From the NCBI GenBank assembly GCA_018831195.1, contig JAHJDP010000002.1, positions 1 to 64,000 of the forward strand: a DNA stretch of 64,000 nucleotides. Direction: 5' to 3'. The notes under the pieces are model-generated. The model did not search any database. It was not told the DNA's origin and saw only the letters and a program-made list of their open reading frames with translations. This stretch comes from Candidatus Eisenbacteria bacterium (GTDB lineage Bacteria > Eisenbacteria > RBG-16-71-46 > CAIMUX01 > JAHJDP01). Below, in pieces: positions 28,534 through 37,339 of this stretch. The first letter of the stretch is position 1. Every line of letters starts with the position of its first letter. The position numbers and the translations under genes were made by a program.

Positions 28534-29625
28534 TCACGGGTTGACACTCTTCGCCGGCCGGAAACCGACCTCATAGGTCTTGCTGGTGGGGGTATAATCG
28601 AATCGTATAGAGCATCGCATCCGGTTCTGGTTGTAGTACCAGGAGCCGCCATGCAGCACCTTGTAAAGTGCACTCGCCGGTCCTATCGGGTCGGTATCCG
28701 GATTGTCTCCCAGGTCGCATACGTGCCAGTCGTTGCACCACTCCATGAGATTTCCACCCATGTCATAGAGACCCAACGATGACGGGGCCACTGGATACGT
28801 TTCCACCGGCGTTGTCCAACCGATACACATTTCATAAGCGCCCCAACGGTAATTGGCGATGCTGCAGTCGGGATCATCGTCCCCCCACGGATAAGCCCTA
28901 TCCCCCTCGATCTGCGTCGCATACTCCCACTCGGCATCGGTCGGTAAACGGTACCCCTGCGCTCCATACGGATCGCCCCCGTTGCATGACCAGTCCCCCG
29001 TGTGTTCATAGGCCCGCGGCAACCCCGCCTGCAGGCTCAACCAGTCGCAATAGCGGGCCGCCCCATACCAGGTCACCATCAGGACCGGGTGATCACCGGG
29101 ATCGTATCCGTTGGGGTAGGCGTTTTGGGCTTCCGTTGACGGGGATTCGCGCAGGTAAAACGTTCCCTCGCCGTCGAACTGGATTTCCGACCAATCCCAA
29201 CCCATCCCCAGCAGTTCCACCGTGCTTCCGTCCAGGTCGTCCCGCACCTCGTGTGAGAGGTTCACCGTGACATACCCGTTGTCATACGCCCATTGCAGCG
29301 CCTCCATGTACTCCTGGTTTGTCACCTCATGCTGCCCAAGGTAAAAGTCATGCGTCAGGGTCACCTCTCGTTCGTCAATACCGCACTGGGATTCCATATT
29401 CCCATCACCCATCCAGAAGACCCCGGCCGGCACCATGACCATCCCCGGCGGAACGACCATATCATCGTAAAAGGTCACGCTGTCGACATCCGATACCGCG
29501 TATTCATCGATCCCTGTATAGGTGTGGACCTGCATCTTCCACTCGCCGTTGACCGTTGAAATCGCAAGGACCAATACCAAGCCCAGCAGAGCCATCAATT
29601 GTATAACCATCATCCGTCGTCTCAT
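28534..29625 (-). CDS. Secreted FGE-sulfatase (SUMF1/EgtB-like) domain protein
   Basis: The start at 29625 follows GAGGAGG. A signal peptide is followed by a short VSDVDSVTF strand-turn shared with the 29709 protein, then a formylglycine-generating-enzyme-type domain (about residues 60-360) with MVMVPAGVFWMGD, EVTNQEYMEAL, RLPTDAEWEYAT, LYDMGGNLMEWCNDWH and HGGSWYYNQNRMRC. The fold is common in non-catalytic or EgtB-like proteins, and the active-site cysteine pair of true FGE is not convincing. A location outside the cytoplasm suggests a binding role. It lies between two other secreted-protein genes. Confidence 0.85.
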   Translation of the reverse strand: MRRRMMVIQLMALLGLVLVLAISTVNGEWKMQVHTYTGIDEYAVSDVDSVTFYDDMVVPPGMVMVPAGVFWMGDGNMESQCGIDEREVTLTHDFYLGQHEVTNQEYMEALQWAYDNGYVTVNLSHEVRDDLDGSTVELLGMGWDWSEIQFDGEGTFYLRESPSTEAQNAYPNGYDPGDHPVLMVTWYGAARYCDWLSLQAGLPRAYEHTGDWSCNGGDPYGAQGYRLPTDAEWEYATQIEGDRAYPWGDDDPDCSIANYRWGAYEMCIGWTTPVETYPVAPSSLGLYDMGGNLMEWCNDWHVCDLGDNPDTDPIGPASALYKVLHGGSWYYNQNRMRCSIRFDYTPTSKTYEVGFRPAKSVNP

Positions 29626-29708
29626 TACTCCATCCTCCTCCCGCTGCCTGTGAATCTGTTGAATCCAATATCGCGCATTCCTGCCTGCACTCTTCAGAAG
29701 AAGTAATC

Positions 29709-30293
29709 TCACGGCAGCAGGATCATCCGCCGGCTCTCTTCGATCCCGGGCGCTCTCAAATTGTAAAAGTAGACGCCGCTGGGGACCGCCCGCCCGGCGC
29801 CATCCAATCCGTCCCAAGCCACGGTGTAGCGGCCGGCCTTGCTTGTTTCGCTCACAAGAGCGCGGATCAGCCGCCCGCTCACGCTGTAGATCCCCAATTC
29901 CACCTCCCCGGCCCGCGGCAGCTCATAGCTGATGCGCGTGTCGGGCGAGAAGGGGTTCGGTTGGTTTTGGAAAAGGTGAATCACATCGACCAGCGCCGCG
30001 GCATTCATGGGATCTTCTACATTTGAGGCGTCCCAAAGAAATTCGATCCGCTCGATCAACGCGAGATCGTAGTAGTTCCAAATGTCGCCGGTCACGACGG
30101 CGAAGGTCTCCTCACCTTCAAAGCCGGCCCAGTCGATGTCGCTCAGGTTGTAGGTCGCCCCCTCTCCTCCGTTCAGATAAACGGCGAGCATCGGTTCATC
30201 CGCCCGGGCTCCCGTGAGAAGCAGCAGTATGGCGAGAAGGTGGAAGGCGGCCAAAGCGATGCCTGTACCTCGCCCTTGTTTTTGTCGTTGCAT
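29709..30293 (-). CDS. Secreted protein with FlgD-like C-terminal domain
   Basis: The start at 30293 follows AGGAGG. A signal peptide leads into about 80 residues of unknown fold, including LSDIDWAGFEG, which resembles the SDVDSVTF element of the neighbouring FGE-like protein. The last 70 residues are the FlgD/Por-type Ig domain (LGIYSVSGRLIRALV ... WDGLDGAGRAV). It is probably a small surface-anchored partner of the next two secreted proteins. Confidence 0.7.
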   Translation of the reverse strand: MQRQKQGRGTGIALAAFHLLAILLLLTGARADEPMLAVYLNGGEGATYNLSDIDWAGFEGEETFAVVTGDIWNYYDLALIERIEFLWDASNVEDPMNAAALVDVIHLFQNQPNPFSPDTRISYELPRAGEVELGIYSVSGRLIRALVSETSKAGRYTVAWDGLDGAGRAVPSGVYFYNLRAPGIEESRRMILLP

Positions 30294-30382
30294 GAGCACC
30301 TCCTGTACAAAAGGTTGGGATTCCTTCAGATGGGGAGAAAGGCCGGATGGGCGCCAAAAGACCCGCCGTTTCAATACCCCGC

Positions 30383-30407
30383 TCCCTGTCGTTTGAATAG
30401 ACAGGGA
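30383..30407. promoter_or_regulatory. Perfect 8-bp stem-loop between anti-sigma and secreted-protein genes
   Basis: The arms TCCCTGTC and GACAGGGA are exact reverse complements separated by GTTTGAATA. They lie in the 207-base gap downstream of the anti-sigma gene and upstream of the first secreted-protein gene. No T-run follows on the minus strand, so an operator or RNA-processing role is as likely as termination. Confidence 0.4.
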
Positions 30408-30500
30408 CGGGTGAGCGGAATCACAGAAATTGGAAAATATTTAGGCGGAATTAGAGCTGGCGGCGGTAAGGGACCGCGCTGATGCCGAAGGGGGCGCTTC

Positions 30501-31214
30501 CTAGGGAATCCGCAGCCGCTCCGGCGTTGAGTGCTGAAGTTCCTCTCCGCGCTGCAGGGCTCTGACCTGCCAGAGGATCGGCTCACGGCCAAAGGTCTCG
30601 CTCAACCGGGCGCCCTCCACGCTCGCGGCCGGATCGCTTCCCACCGGCAGGCGAAGTTGCACATTAAGATCAGCGTCCAGAAGAAGAACCTCATATCCGT
30701 CGGCCCCCTCCACAGGCTCCCAGCTCAGAAGAAATTGATCTTCAGAAAGCGCCCGCGGCGGATGAAGGCTCAAGGCCGCCACCCTGTCCGTCGCCGCTTC
30801 GCGGGTCACGATGGGACCGGAGATCTCGCCCAGGTGGTGATAGATCATTAGAAAACCGACGGCCACGACACAGATCGCCGCCAGACCCCAGGCCGGTCTG
30901 AAACCGGGCCGCCATAGCCGGCTTAGAAAGAGATGGAACGGTCCGGGCGCGCTCCTCCGGCGCGGGAGTTCGCCCTCACCACCCGCCGGAAGATCTCCCA
31001 ACCCAAGTTTCTGATCCAAAATTTGTTGGAGCTTTGCGGCCGCAACCTGCGGCTGCGCCCCCTTGGGCACAACGCTCGGATTCTTAAAGGCCAGGACAGA
31101 GGCCAACAGGGCCTGGCAATGCGCGCATCCGGCCAGATGCGCTCGCCGCGGATCGTCATCGGGCAGATCCGCGATCTCTCCCAACTCCTCAATGCGATAG
31201 CAGTCCCGGCTCAT
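30501..31214 (-). CDS. Membrane anti-sigma factor (zinc-finger type)
   Basis: The N terminus has a zinc-coordinating H-x3-C-x2-C motif (AHLAGCAHCQALL, about residues 25-37) that is typical of anti-sigma domains binding an ECF sigma factor. One membrane segment (WGLAAICVVAVGFLMIYHHL, near 115-135) divides the cytoplasmic part from a C-terminal periplasmic domain of about 95 residues that looks like a beta-sandwich (YEVLLLDADLNVQLRLPVG, WQVRALQRG). It overlaps the sigma-factor gene by four bases, so the pair is coupled. A membrane anti-sigma factor of this shape could be released by proteolysis of its outer domain. Confidence 0.82.
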   Translation of the reverse strand: MSRDCYRIEELGEIADLPDDDPRRAHLAGCAHCQALLASVLAFKNPSVVPKGAQPQVAAAKLQQILDQKLGLGDLPAGGEGELPRRRSAPGPFHLFLSRLWRPGFRPAWGLAAICVVAVGFLMIYHHLGEISGPIVTREAATDRVAALSLHPPRALSEDQFLLSWEPVEGADGYEVLLLDADLNVQLRLPVGSDPAASVEGARLSETFGREPILWQVRALQRGEELQHSTPERLRIP

Positions 31215-31882
31215 GACTCTCTGTCTCCCTCCATGGTGCCGCGGCCCTCCGGCCGGCCGTTGCGGTTTCTGCGATCGGCCAAGGCCGCACGGAGCTTGCG
31301 GCGGGCGCGCTGGAGCACCCCGCGCGCGCCCGACACCTCTTCAATCCGCAAGATCACCGTGATCTCATCCACCGGCATGCGCTCGGTGCAGCGCAGACGG
31401 ATGGCCCGTTGTTCGAGCGGATCCAATCGCTCCCGGACAAGATCCAGCAAAACCAGCTCATCGGCTTGCTCTTCGCGGAGCTGCTCGGGACCGGCATGCG
31501 GCGCCGGTAAATCCTCCAGCTCAACCTCCTCATCGCGGAGGAGGGACGGGCTTTGCACCGCATTGATACAACGGTTGCGCGTAATGGCAAAGATCCACGA
31601 AAAGAACCGTCCTTGTCCGCCGAAACTTTCCAGATGGGTATAGGCGCTCATCAAGACATCTTGGGAGAGATCCAACGCCCGTTCATGTTCATGCACGAAG
31701 CGGAAGCACCAGATGTAGACACGTTCGGCGTAGCGCCCCAGGAGTTCCGAGGCCGCCTGGCGGGACCGGACCGACTCCGGATCCTCGCGGGCGATCTGGA
31801 CCAGCGCCTCATCGCTCGGCGTATCGGTTCTCTCTATCGGCATAGACAATCCTGCCAGGGTGGAATCACAGGCGATCCTCAT
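31211..31882 (-). CDS. ECF-type RNA polymerase sigma factor
   Basis: The 223-residue protein has region 2 (RFVHEHERALDLSQDVLMSAYTHLE, then SWIFAITRNRCIN) and region 4 (LDPLEQRAIRLRCTERMPVDEITVIL, then RARRKLRAAL), with no region 1 or 3, as in ECF sigma factors. The start could be the ATG at 31882, six bases after the CHAT stop, or 31843 with an AGGA upstream. It directly follows the TPR-CHAT gene and overlaps the anti-sigma gene by four bases. Confidence 0.9.
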   Translation of the reverse strand: MRIACDSTLAGLSMPIERTDTPSDEALVQIAREDPESVRSRQAASELLGRYAERVYIWCFRFVHEHERALDLSQDVLMSAYTHLESFGGQGRFFSWIFAITRNRCINAVQSPSLLRDEEVELEDLPAPHAGPEQLREEQADELVLLDLVRERLDPLEQRAIRLRCTERMPVDEITVILRIEEVSGARGVLQRARRKLRAALADRRNRNGRPEGRGTMEGDRES

Positions 31883-31888
31883 TTGAGA

Positions 31889-34723
31889 TCAACCTGGGGG
31901 GTGGCGGCGCGATCGGCGCCGTATCCCTATAATAATGAGGGATGCGGCCGCTATCATCAAGAGCGAAACGCCTAATAGAAAGTAAAATAACACGTTAGAA
32001 CGCCGTTCCAGCTTCGCGCGCACGTCGCCGTCCCCCACCACGGTGAAGCCGGCCCAGAAAAACGGAGCGCTCCAGCGCCGATCCCGGCGCATGGCGGATT
32101 GGGCCTGCTGCAGCGCGGCGGCCACCGTTTCCCCATCCGCCAGATGCGCATAGAGATGTTGCATGAGCCGGGCGGTGGCGCGATCCCCCACCGGCCACAG
32201 CGAAGCGATCACGGCGGGAACGCCCGCGCTGAGGAAGGCGCTCGACAACCCCTGCACCCCTTCAAGGGAGAGGATCCGCCCGCCGGCGGTTTGACAGCTG
32301 GAGAGAACCGCCAGCCGCGCCGGCAGTTCCAGATTTGCAATCTGATCGGCGTGCAGATTCTCCGCTCCTTCTTCGGGATAAAACTGAATCGTGGATCGCC
32401 ATGGATACTGATCATCCACCCAGGCATGCGCCGCCAGATGCAGCACCTCATCGTGGGCGATGAGATCGGCCAGGGAGACCGCAGGGGTGTCGCCGGGCAG
32501 AACGAGCGCTTTAACATGGCGGTAGCGGCGCGCCAGCTGCCGCACCTCTTGCACGCCGCCGGGAAGCGCTTCACCTTGGGCCGTTCTCGCGGCCGCAATC
32601 GCCAGGAGCGTCACCGTCTGCGGGGTTTCTTGCGGGGCTTCTTCGGCGGATGGGTGTCCGCGCTGCCGCGTGAGAAAGGTCGCCGATGGGATCCGCACGA
32701 ACGCCTTTCCCGCCGCGATCCGCGGTGAGGAGATAAGCGGCGGCAAGGCCCAGAGCGGAAGGAGGTTCAGGGCGGCGTCGGGGGCGAAGAGGATGCGCGA
32801 GCTGCCGCTGACGAGATCCTCAATGCCGCATAGGATCTGCGCGCCGAGGCGGGCGCCGATATCCTCGAGAAGTTCCCTATCGGCCGGGACCCCCGAGCGC
32901 GGCGGCGCGCTGACCATTTCGTAGTAACGCCGGAGTTTCTCTTCCAACTCCGTTTCGGGCGGAAGTTGTACAACCCGGCACTCGGTACGGGTCACGGCGA
33001 AGAGATACGACCCCTCCGGACCGAGGAAGGCGTCGAGGAGCAGCTCTCCGGGCCGCAGGGTTTCATGCTGCAGCCGCTCCACCGTCGCGAGCGGCGCCGC
33101 TTCGTTTTGGTAGGTTTCCGCCAGGGCCTCTCCCGGCCCCAGCATCCGCTCCAGCAGCGTCCGCGTCTTGAACCCTTGCAGCGCATCAAAGGCGCCGCGG
33201 ATGCGCTGCGCCGCCGGGGTATCGGCCGGATATTCCAGCAGCAGGGCGGCGGTCTGGTTGGAGAGCATGGCGCCATAGGAACCGCGTTGCTCGCGCCACT
33301 CCGGGTTGAGCGGCACCGCGCGATCCGCTTCCCAGAGGCCTTGCGCTGCTTGTACAAGCGCCCAAGCGCTGTCGGGGAGGCCCAGAACACGATAGATCAG
33401 CGCGGATCTGGCCAATGCGCCGACCCGGAAACGTCGCAAACCCAGGCGCTCCTCTTCCCGGTTGACCGCCAGCAGACAGTCCAAGGCCTCGTCGTATCGG
33501 CCAAGCTTGTACAATATGGCACCCATGTGGCTGTGCAAGCCGAGACTCAGTTGTATATTAGAGGCCCCTTCCACCCGCCGGGCGCCCTCTTCCAAAACAG
33601 CCAGGGCCGCCGCGCTGCTGTCCATCGCCGCGAGAGACCGGGCCAGGCCGATCCGGGCGTCGACGCTGTTCTTGGCCGGCAGAGCCTCTTCCAGCGCCAG
33701 AGAACGCCGGTAGAGTTCCGCGGCGTCGCGCTGCCGGCCCTGCAGATGACGCACCAAGGCCATCTGGTTGGTCACTTTACCCGAGAGATCTGAAAATCCC
33801 TGCTCCCGGCACTCTTGTACAAGCACCTCAAGACCGTTGAAGGCCTCTTCATAGCGACCGAGTTGGGTTTGACAGATGGCCAGATTGAGGGCCGGCGTGA
33901 TCGCCGCGCGGTTGTTGCCGCTGCGGCGGTGCAGCGCTTGGGCCTGGCGGAAGTGCGTCTCGGCCGCGCCCGGATCCCCCCGCGAAAACTCCAGCGTGGC
34001 CAAATTGTTAAGGATGGCGTTCAGCATGTAGCTTTGTTCGCCCTCTTGTTCAATCTTCTCGGCGAACGCGGCCGCCTGCCGGCCGATTGTCATCGCCTCT
34101 TCGTAGGATCCCAATCGCGTGAGCGCGACAGCGAGGCCGTTGAGCGCCAAAGCGCGGCTGCCGGGGTTCCCTAATTGTACAAAGAGTTCCGACGCCGACC
34201 GGAATTCCGAGACGGCCTCCTGTGTCCGCCCTTTGTCCAAGTCCTGCCATCCCAGGCCGACGCGCGCCATACCTTGATAAAACTCATCACCGGCGGCGAT
34301 GGAAAGGGCCAGCAAGCGCTCCGCGAGTTCGCGCGCTTCATTACCACGCCCCTGTGAAGCGACGGCGACGCCGAGCCAGCGCAGGATATAACAGGTGGAG
34401 GGCGTGTCGGCCGCCGCCTCGGATAGGGTCAAGGCCTCGCGCAGAAGTTCTTCCCCGCGGCGGGCCCGCCCCTTTCCGGCGCAGATTCCTCCCTCCCGCC
34501 ATAACAGTTGAAGCAGAAGCAGGGAGTCGGATTCCGCCCGCGCCGATGCGATCAGAGGATCGATGGCCGCCATGACCGCATCCGAAGTGGTGACAAGGCG
34601 CAACGAGTCGACGCGGGCCAAAACCGCGGCGCGTTCAGGCGCTGTCAGGGGTAGGGCCAAAACGGCCGGGAAAAACAGGCCGATGAGTCCAACCAGCATG
34701 AGCAGCCGTCGCCCACCCCTCAT
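31889..34723 (-). CDS. Membrane-anchored TPR-CHAT protease-like protein
   Basis: A signal peptide (RLLMLVGLIGLFFPAVLALP) is followed by about ten tetratricopeptide repeats (residues 60-500), then a CHAT domain (about 640-905), the caspase-like peptidase fold. The predicted catalytic dyad is H766 in HLAAHA and C810 in LSSCQTAGG. The segment SLEGVQGLSSAFLSAGVPAVIASLW is typical of the domain. A C-terminal membrane helix (about 912-933) ends in a basic tail (RRRSRRHPPG), placing the repeats and protease outside the inner membrane. It starts three bases after cydB and ends six bases before the ECF sigma factor. The substrate is unknown; the anti-sigma factor is a candidate by inference. Confidence 0.88.
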   Translation of the reverse strand: MRGGRRLLMLVGLIGLFFPAVLALPLTAPERAAVLARVDSLRLVTTSDAVMAAIDPLIASARAESDSLLLLQLLWREGGICAGKGRARRGEELLREALTLSEAAADTPSTCYILRWLGVAVASQGRGNEARELAERLLALSIAAGDEFYQGMARVGLGWQDLDKGRTQEAVSEFRSASELFVQLGNPGSRALALNGLAVALTRLGSYEEAMTIGRQAAAFAEKIEQEGEQSYMLNAILNNLATLEFSRGDPGAAETHFRQAQALHRRSGNNRAAITPALNLAICQTQLGRYEEAFNGLEVLVQECREQGFSDLSGKVTNQMALVRHLQGRQRDAAELYRRSLALEEALPAKNSVDARIGLARSLAAMDSSAAALAVLEEGARRVEGASNIQLSLGLHSHMGAILYKLGRYDEALDCLLAVNREEERLGLRRFRVGALARSALIYRVLGLPDSAWALVQAAQGLWEADRAVPLNPEWREQRGSYGAMLSNQTAALLLEYPADTPAAQRIRGAFDALQGFKTRTLLERMLGPGEALAETYQNEAAPLATVERLQHETLRPGELLLDAFLGPEGSYLFAVTRTECRVVQLPPETELEEKLRRYYEMVSAPPRSGVPADRELLEDIGARLGAQILCGIEDLVSGSSRILFAPDAALNLLPLWALPPLISSPRIAAGKAFVRIPSATFLTRQRGHPSAEEAPQETPQTVTLLAIAAARTAQGEALPGGVQEVRQLARRYRHVKALVLPGDTPAVSLADLIAHDEVLHLAAHAWVDDQYPWRSTIQFYPEEGAENLHADQIANLELPARLAVLSSCQTAGGRILSLEGVQGLSSAFLSAGVPAVIASLWPVGDRATARLMQHLYAHLADGETVAAALQQAQSAMRRDRRWSAPFFWAGFTVVGDGDVRAKLERRSNVLFYFLLGVSLLMIAAASLIIIGIRRRSRRHPPG

Positions 34724-34726
34724 CGA

Positions 34727-35770
34727 TTAATAACCTTCGCTATCCGTCGCCTGGACCCGGCCGCGGTGTAAGCGGAACAGCACAACAACGTAAAATATCG
34801 CCAGGACAAATCCAACCGGCCACCAGCGCAGCCCGGCCAGGAGGGACTCATGGCTGGCCGCGGCGTTCCCTGCGGTCAGAGATTGCGATGGAGTATCGAT
34901 CGACCGGATCATGACCGGATAAATCGAAGCCGCTGTCGCGCCGAGGTGGCCGAGCAGGAAACCGCCCGAGCTCACAAAGGCAAGCAGATCGCGCCCGGCG
35001 CGGCGGGCGAAGAAAGCGCCCGCGAGACCGGCAACGAAGAGGATCGTCGCCAACCAGGCGAGGGGCCGCGCCGCAAGCGCCGCGTAGAGATCCGGAACAA
35101 GCGCGGCGGTCGCCGCCGTTGCGGCTATCAAGAGAACGATAACCGCCGGAAAGAGGCGGCTCGCCGCCTTCAAGCTCCGCTCGCGCACAAGACCATCCGT
35201 CTTCCATGCGAGGAAGAGCGCGCCGTGATGCAGCAGGGCCGCAAGCGCCAGCACCCCGGCGAGCACGGTATACCAATCGAGGAGACCGAGTTCGCCCCGC
35301 GGTGAGAATGATTCGAAGAGGGAGAGGGCAAACCAGCCGTCCTCCTGGAACGGTACGCCTCGGATCAGGTTGCCCAGCGCGGCGCCGAAGAGGACTGGGG
35401 CGAGCGTCGACGCCGTGGCAAACGTCGCATCCCAGAAGGCGTGCCACATTCCGTCTTTAATATGCGAACGAAACTCGATCGAGATGCCGCGCAGAATCAG
35501 CACCCAGAGAATCAACATGATCGCGAGGTAAAAGCCCGATAGGCCCGAGGCAAGCACCTTGGGGAAGGCAAGCAAGAGCACGCCCCCTCCTGCCAGGAGC
35601 CAGACCTCGTTGCCATCCCAGAACGGACCGATGGCGGCGAGCACCTGGCGGCGCTCCCGGTCGTTTTTTGCGACCCAGAGATGCAGCGCGCCGGCGCCGA
35701 AATCAAATCCGTCCATCACGACATAGATCGCAACCATCACCGCGGCAAGCATGAACCAGAGCATCTCCAT
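34727..35770 (-). CDS. cydB: Cytochrome bd-type quinol oxidase subunit II
   Basis: This is the second core subunit of the bd-type terminal oxidase, which reduces oxygen with quinol without pumping protons. It starts MLWFMLAAVMVAIYVVMDGFDFGAGALH, with the conserved GFDFGAG at the quinol/haem side, and has about eight membrane helices in 347 residues. It follows cydA by 12 bases and precedes the TPR-CHAT gene by three, so one transcript is likely. Confidence 0.95.
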   Translation of the reverse strand: MEMLWFMLAAVMVAIYVVMDGFDFGAGALHLWVAKNDRERRQVLAAIGPFWDGNEVWLLAGGGVLLLAFPKVLASGLSGFYLAIMLILWVLILRGISIEFRSHIKDGMWHAFWDATFATASTLAPVLFGAALGNLIRGVPFQEDGWFALSLFESFSPRGELGLLDWYTVLAGVLALAALLHHGALFLAWKTDGLVRERSLKAASRLFPAVIVLLIAATAATAALVPDLYAALAARPLAWLATILFVAGLAGAFFARRAGRDLLAFVSSGGFLLGHLGATAASIYPVMIRSIDTPSQSLTAGNAAASHESLLAGLRWWPVGFVLAIFYVVVLFRLHRGRVQATDSEGY

Positions 35771-35782
35771 GATTCGATCTCC

Positions 35783-37147
35783 TTAGTCGTGGTGCGCCGC
35801 CGCCGATTCCGGTGCAGGGGCGCTGGTTGACAATTTCGGACCATGCCCGACTTCCCTTGCGATGAGCGAGAGGAAGAGGACACCGAGCACAAAGTAAAGC
35901 CCGGCGAAGCCGAGCGTCGTAAACAGCGTGGCGCCGGAATGGACGGTCGGCGAACCGCCTTCCGCCGTGCGCATTAGACCGTAGATCAGCCAGGGCTGGC
36001 GGCCGACCTCGGCCGTCATCCAGCCGGCGGTGTTGGCAATGAAAGGAAACGGGAAGGCCAGCGCGAGAATCCACAGCATCCACCGGGCCAAAGCCAGACG
36101 GCCGCGCCAAAGCATGAGCGTGGCAAAGCCCATGAGCGCGGCAAACAGCGTTCCCAATCCGACCATAATGTGAAAGGAGTAATAGAGGAGCTCAATGTTA
36201 TCCGGCCAGTCACTTTCAGGATAGGCGGCGAGACCGTTGACATTCGCTGAAAATTTACCATAGGCGATCCAGGAGAGGACGGACGGCAGCATGATCGGGT
36301 TGTCGAGCTTGCGCTCCTCGACGTTGGGCTGGCCGATCATTGAGAGCGGCGCATGCGGACCGCTCTCGAAGCGCCCTTCCATCGCCGCCAGCGTCACCGG
36401 TTGGTACTTGGCCACCCCGCGGCCCTGCTCGTGGCCGGTTGGGAAGGCGACGAGCATAGAAGCGATGAGCCCCGCGATCACGCCCGTGCGCAAGGATATC
36501 TTCGCCGTTTCATGCGTCTCGCCCTTCAGCGTCCAATATGCCCCCACCGCGGCGACCACAAAGGCCCCCGACACAACAGAGGCGGTCTGATTGTGCAGGA
36601 ATTGCAAAATCGCCCAGGGATTAAAGACAAACTGGGCGAGACTGGCGATTTGAAAAGTGCCGTCCGCTCCGATGCTGTGTCCGACGGGATGCTGCATAAA
36701 GGCGTTCGTCGCAATGATGAAATATCCCGAGAGCCAACTGCCGGCAAACAACGCGATGCTGGCCAGGTAATGAATCCTTGGACCAAAACGCCGTTCGCCC
36801 CACACAAGCACGGCGAGAAAGCTCGATTCGAGGAAGAAGGCGAAAATCCCCTCCATCGCCAATGTTTGGCCGATGACGCCCCCGGCTCTATGCGAGAAGG
36901 CCGCCCAGTTCGTGCCGAACTGAAACTCCATCGGAATGCCCGTCACAACGCCCATGGCGAAGGTAAGTCCGAAGATGCGGATCCAGAATCGCGCCGCATC
37001 GTTCCAGGCCTCACTGCCGCGGCGCAAGGCGATGCTCTTCATCACGACGATAAGGAGCGCCAATCCCATAGTTAACTGCGGAAAGATATAGTGGAACGTC
37101 AGTGTGAATCCGAACTGCAGGCGGTGCCAGAACATAGGATCACTCAT
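35783..37147 (-). CDS. cydA: Cytochrome bd-type quinol oxidase subunit I (short Q-loop)
   Basis: Subunit I carries the haems. Conserved segments are RLQFGFTLTFHYIFPQLTMG (helix 1 histidine), GIPMEFQFGTNWAAFS, and GRGVAKYQPVTLAAMEG in the periplasmic Q-loop. At 454 residues it is shorter than the long-Q-loop Escherichia coli form and matches the short-loop, often cyanide-insensitive CioA type. It is the first gene of a minus-strand block. Confidence 0.95.
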   Translation of the reverse strand: MSDPMFWHRLQFGFTLTFHYIFPQLTMGLALLIVVMKSIALRRGSEAWNDAARFWIRIFGLTFAMGVVTGIPMEFQFGTNWAAFSHRAGGVIGQTLAMEGIFAFFLESSFLAVLVWGERRFGPRIHYLASIALFAGSWLSGYFIIATNAFMQHPVGHSIGADGTFQIASLAQFVFNPWAILQFLHNQTASVVSGAFVVAAVGAYWTLKGETHETAKISLRTGVIAGLIASMLVAFPTGHEQGRGVAKYQPVTLAAMEGRFESGPHAPLSMIGQPNVEERKLDNPIMLPSVLSWIAYGKFSANVNGLAAYPESDWPDNIELLYYSFHIMVGLGTLFAALMGFATLMLWRGRLALARWMLWILALAFPFPFIANTAGWMTAEVGRQPWLIYGLMRTAEGGSPTVHSGATLFTTLGFAGLYFVLGVLFLSLIAREVGHGPKLSTSAPAPESAAAHHD

Positions 37148-37339
37148 AATTTACTCCTTCGGCTTCGTAAATGACCTTCCATTGGTGGAACGCCCCACCC
37201 AACAGAGCGCCGGCTGTCGCCCCGCTGTCATTGCCACTGGTCATACGAAAATTGTGCAGCCGATACTATCCGGCTCTTTATCTTTGTCTGTTTTTAAATC
37301 GGGATACCGGCGCATCGGCCACAGACCTCCCTTTTGATT

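Noticed and set aside
30501-34723. Type III-E CRISPR-like context of the CHAT/ECF unit
   Set aside because: There is no CRISPR array, gRAMP or other Cas gene in the window; the parallel is only architectural.
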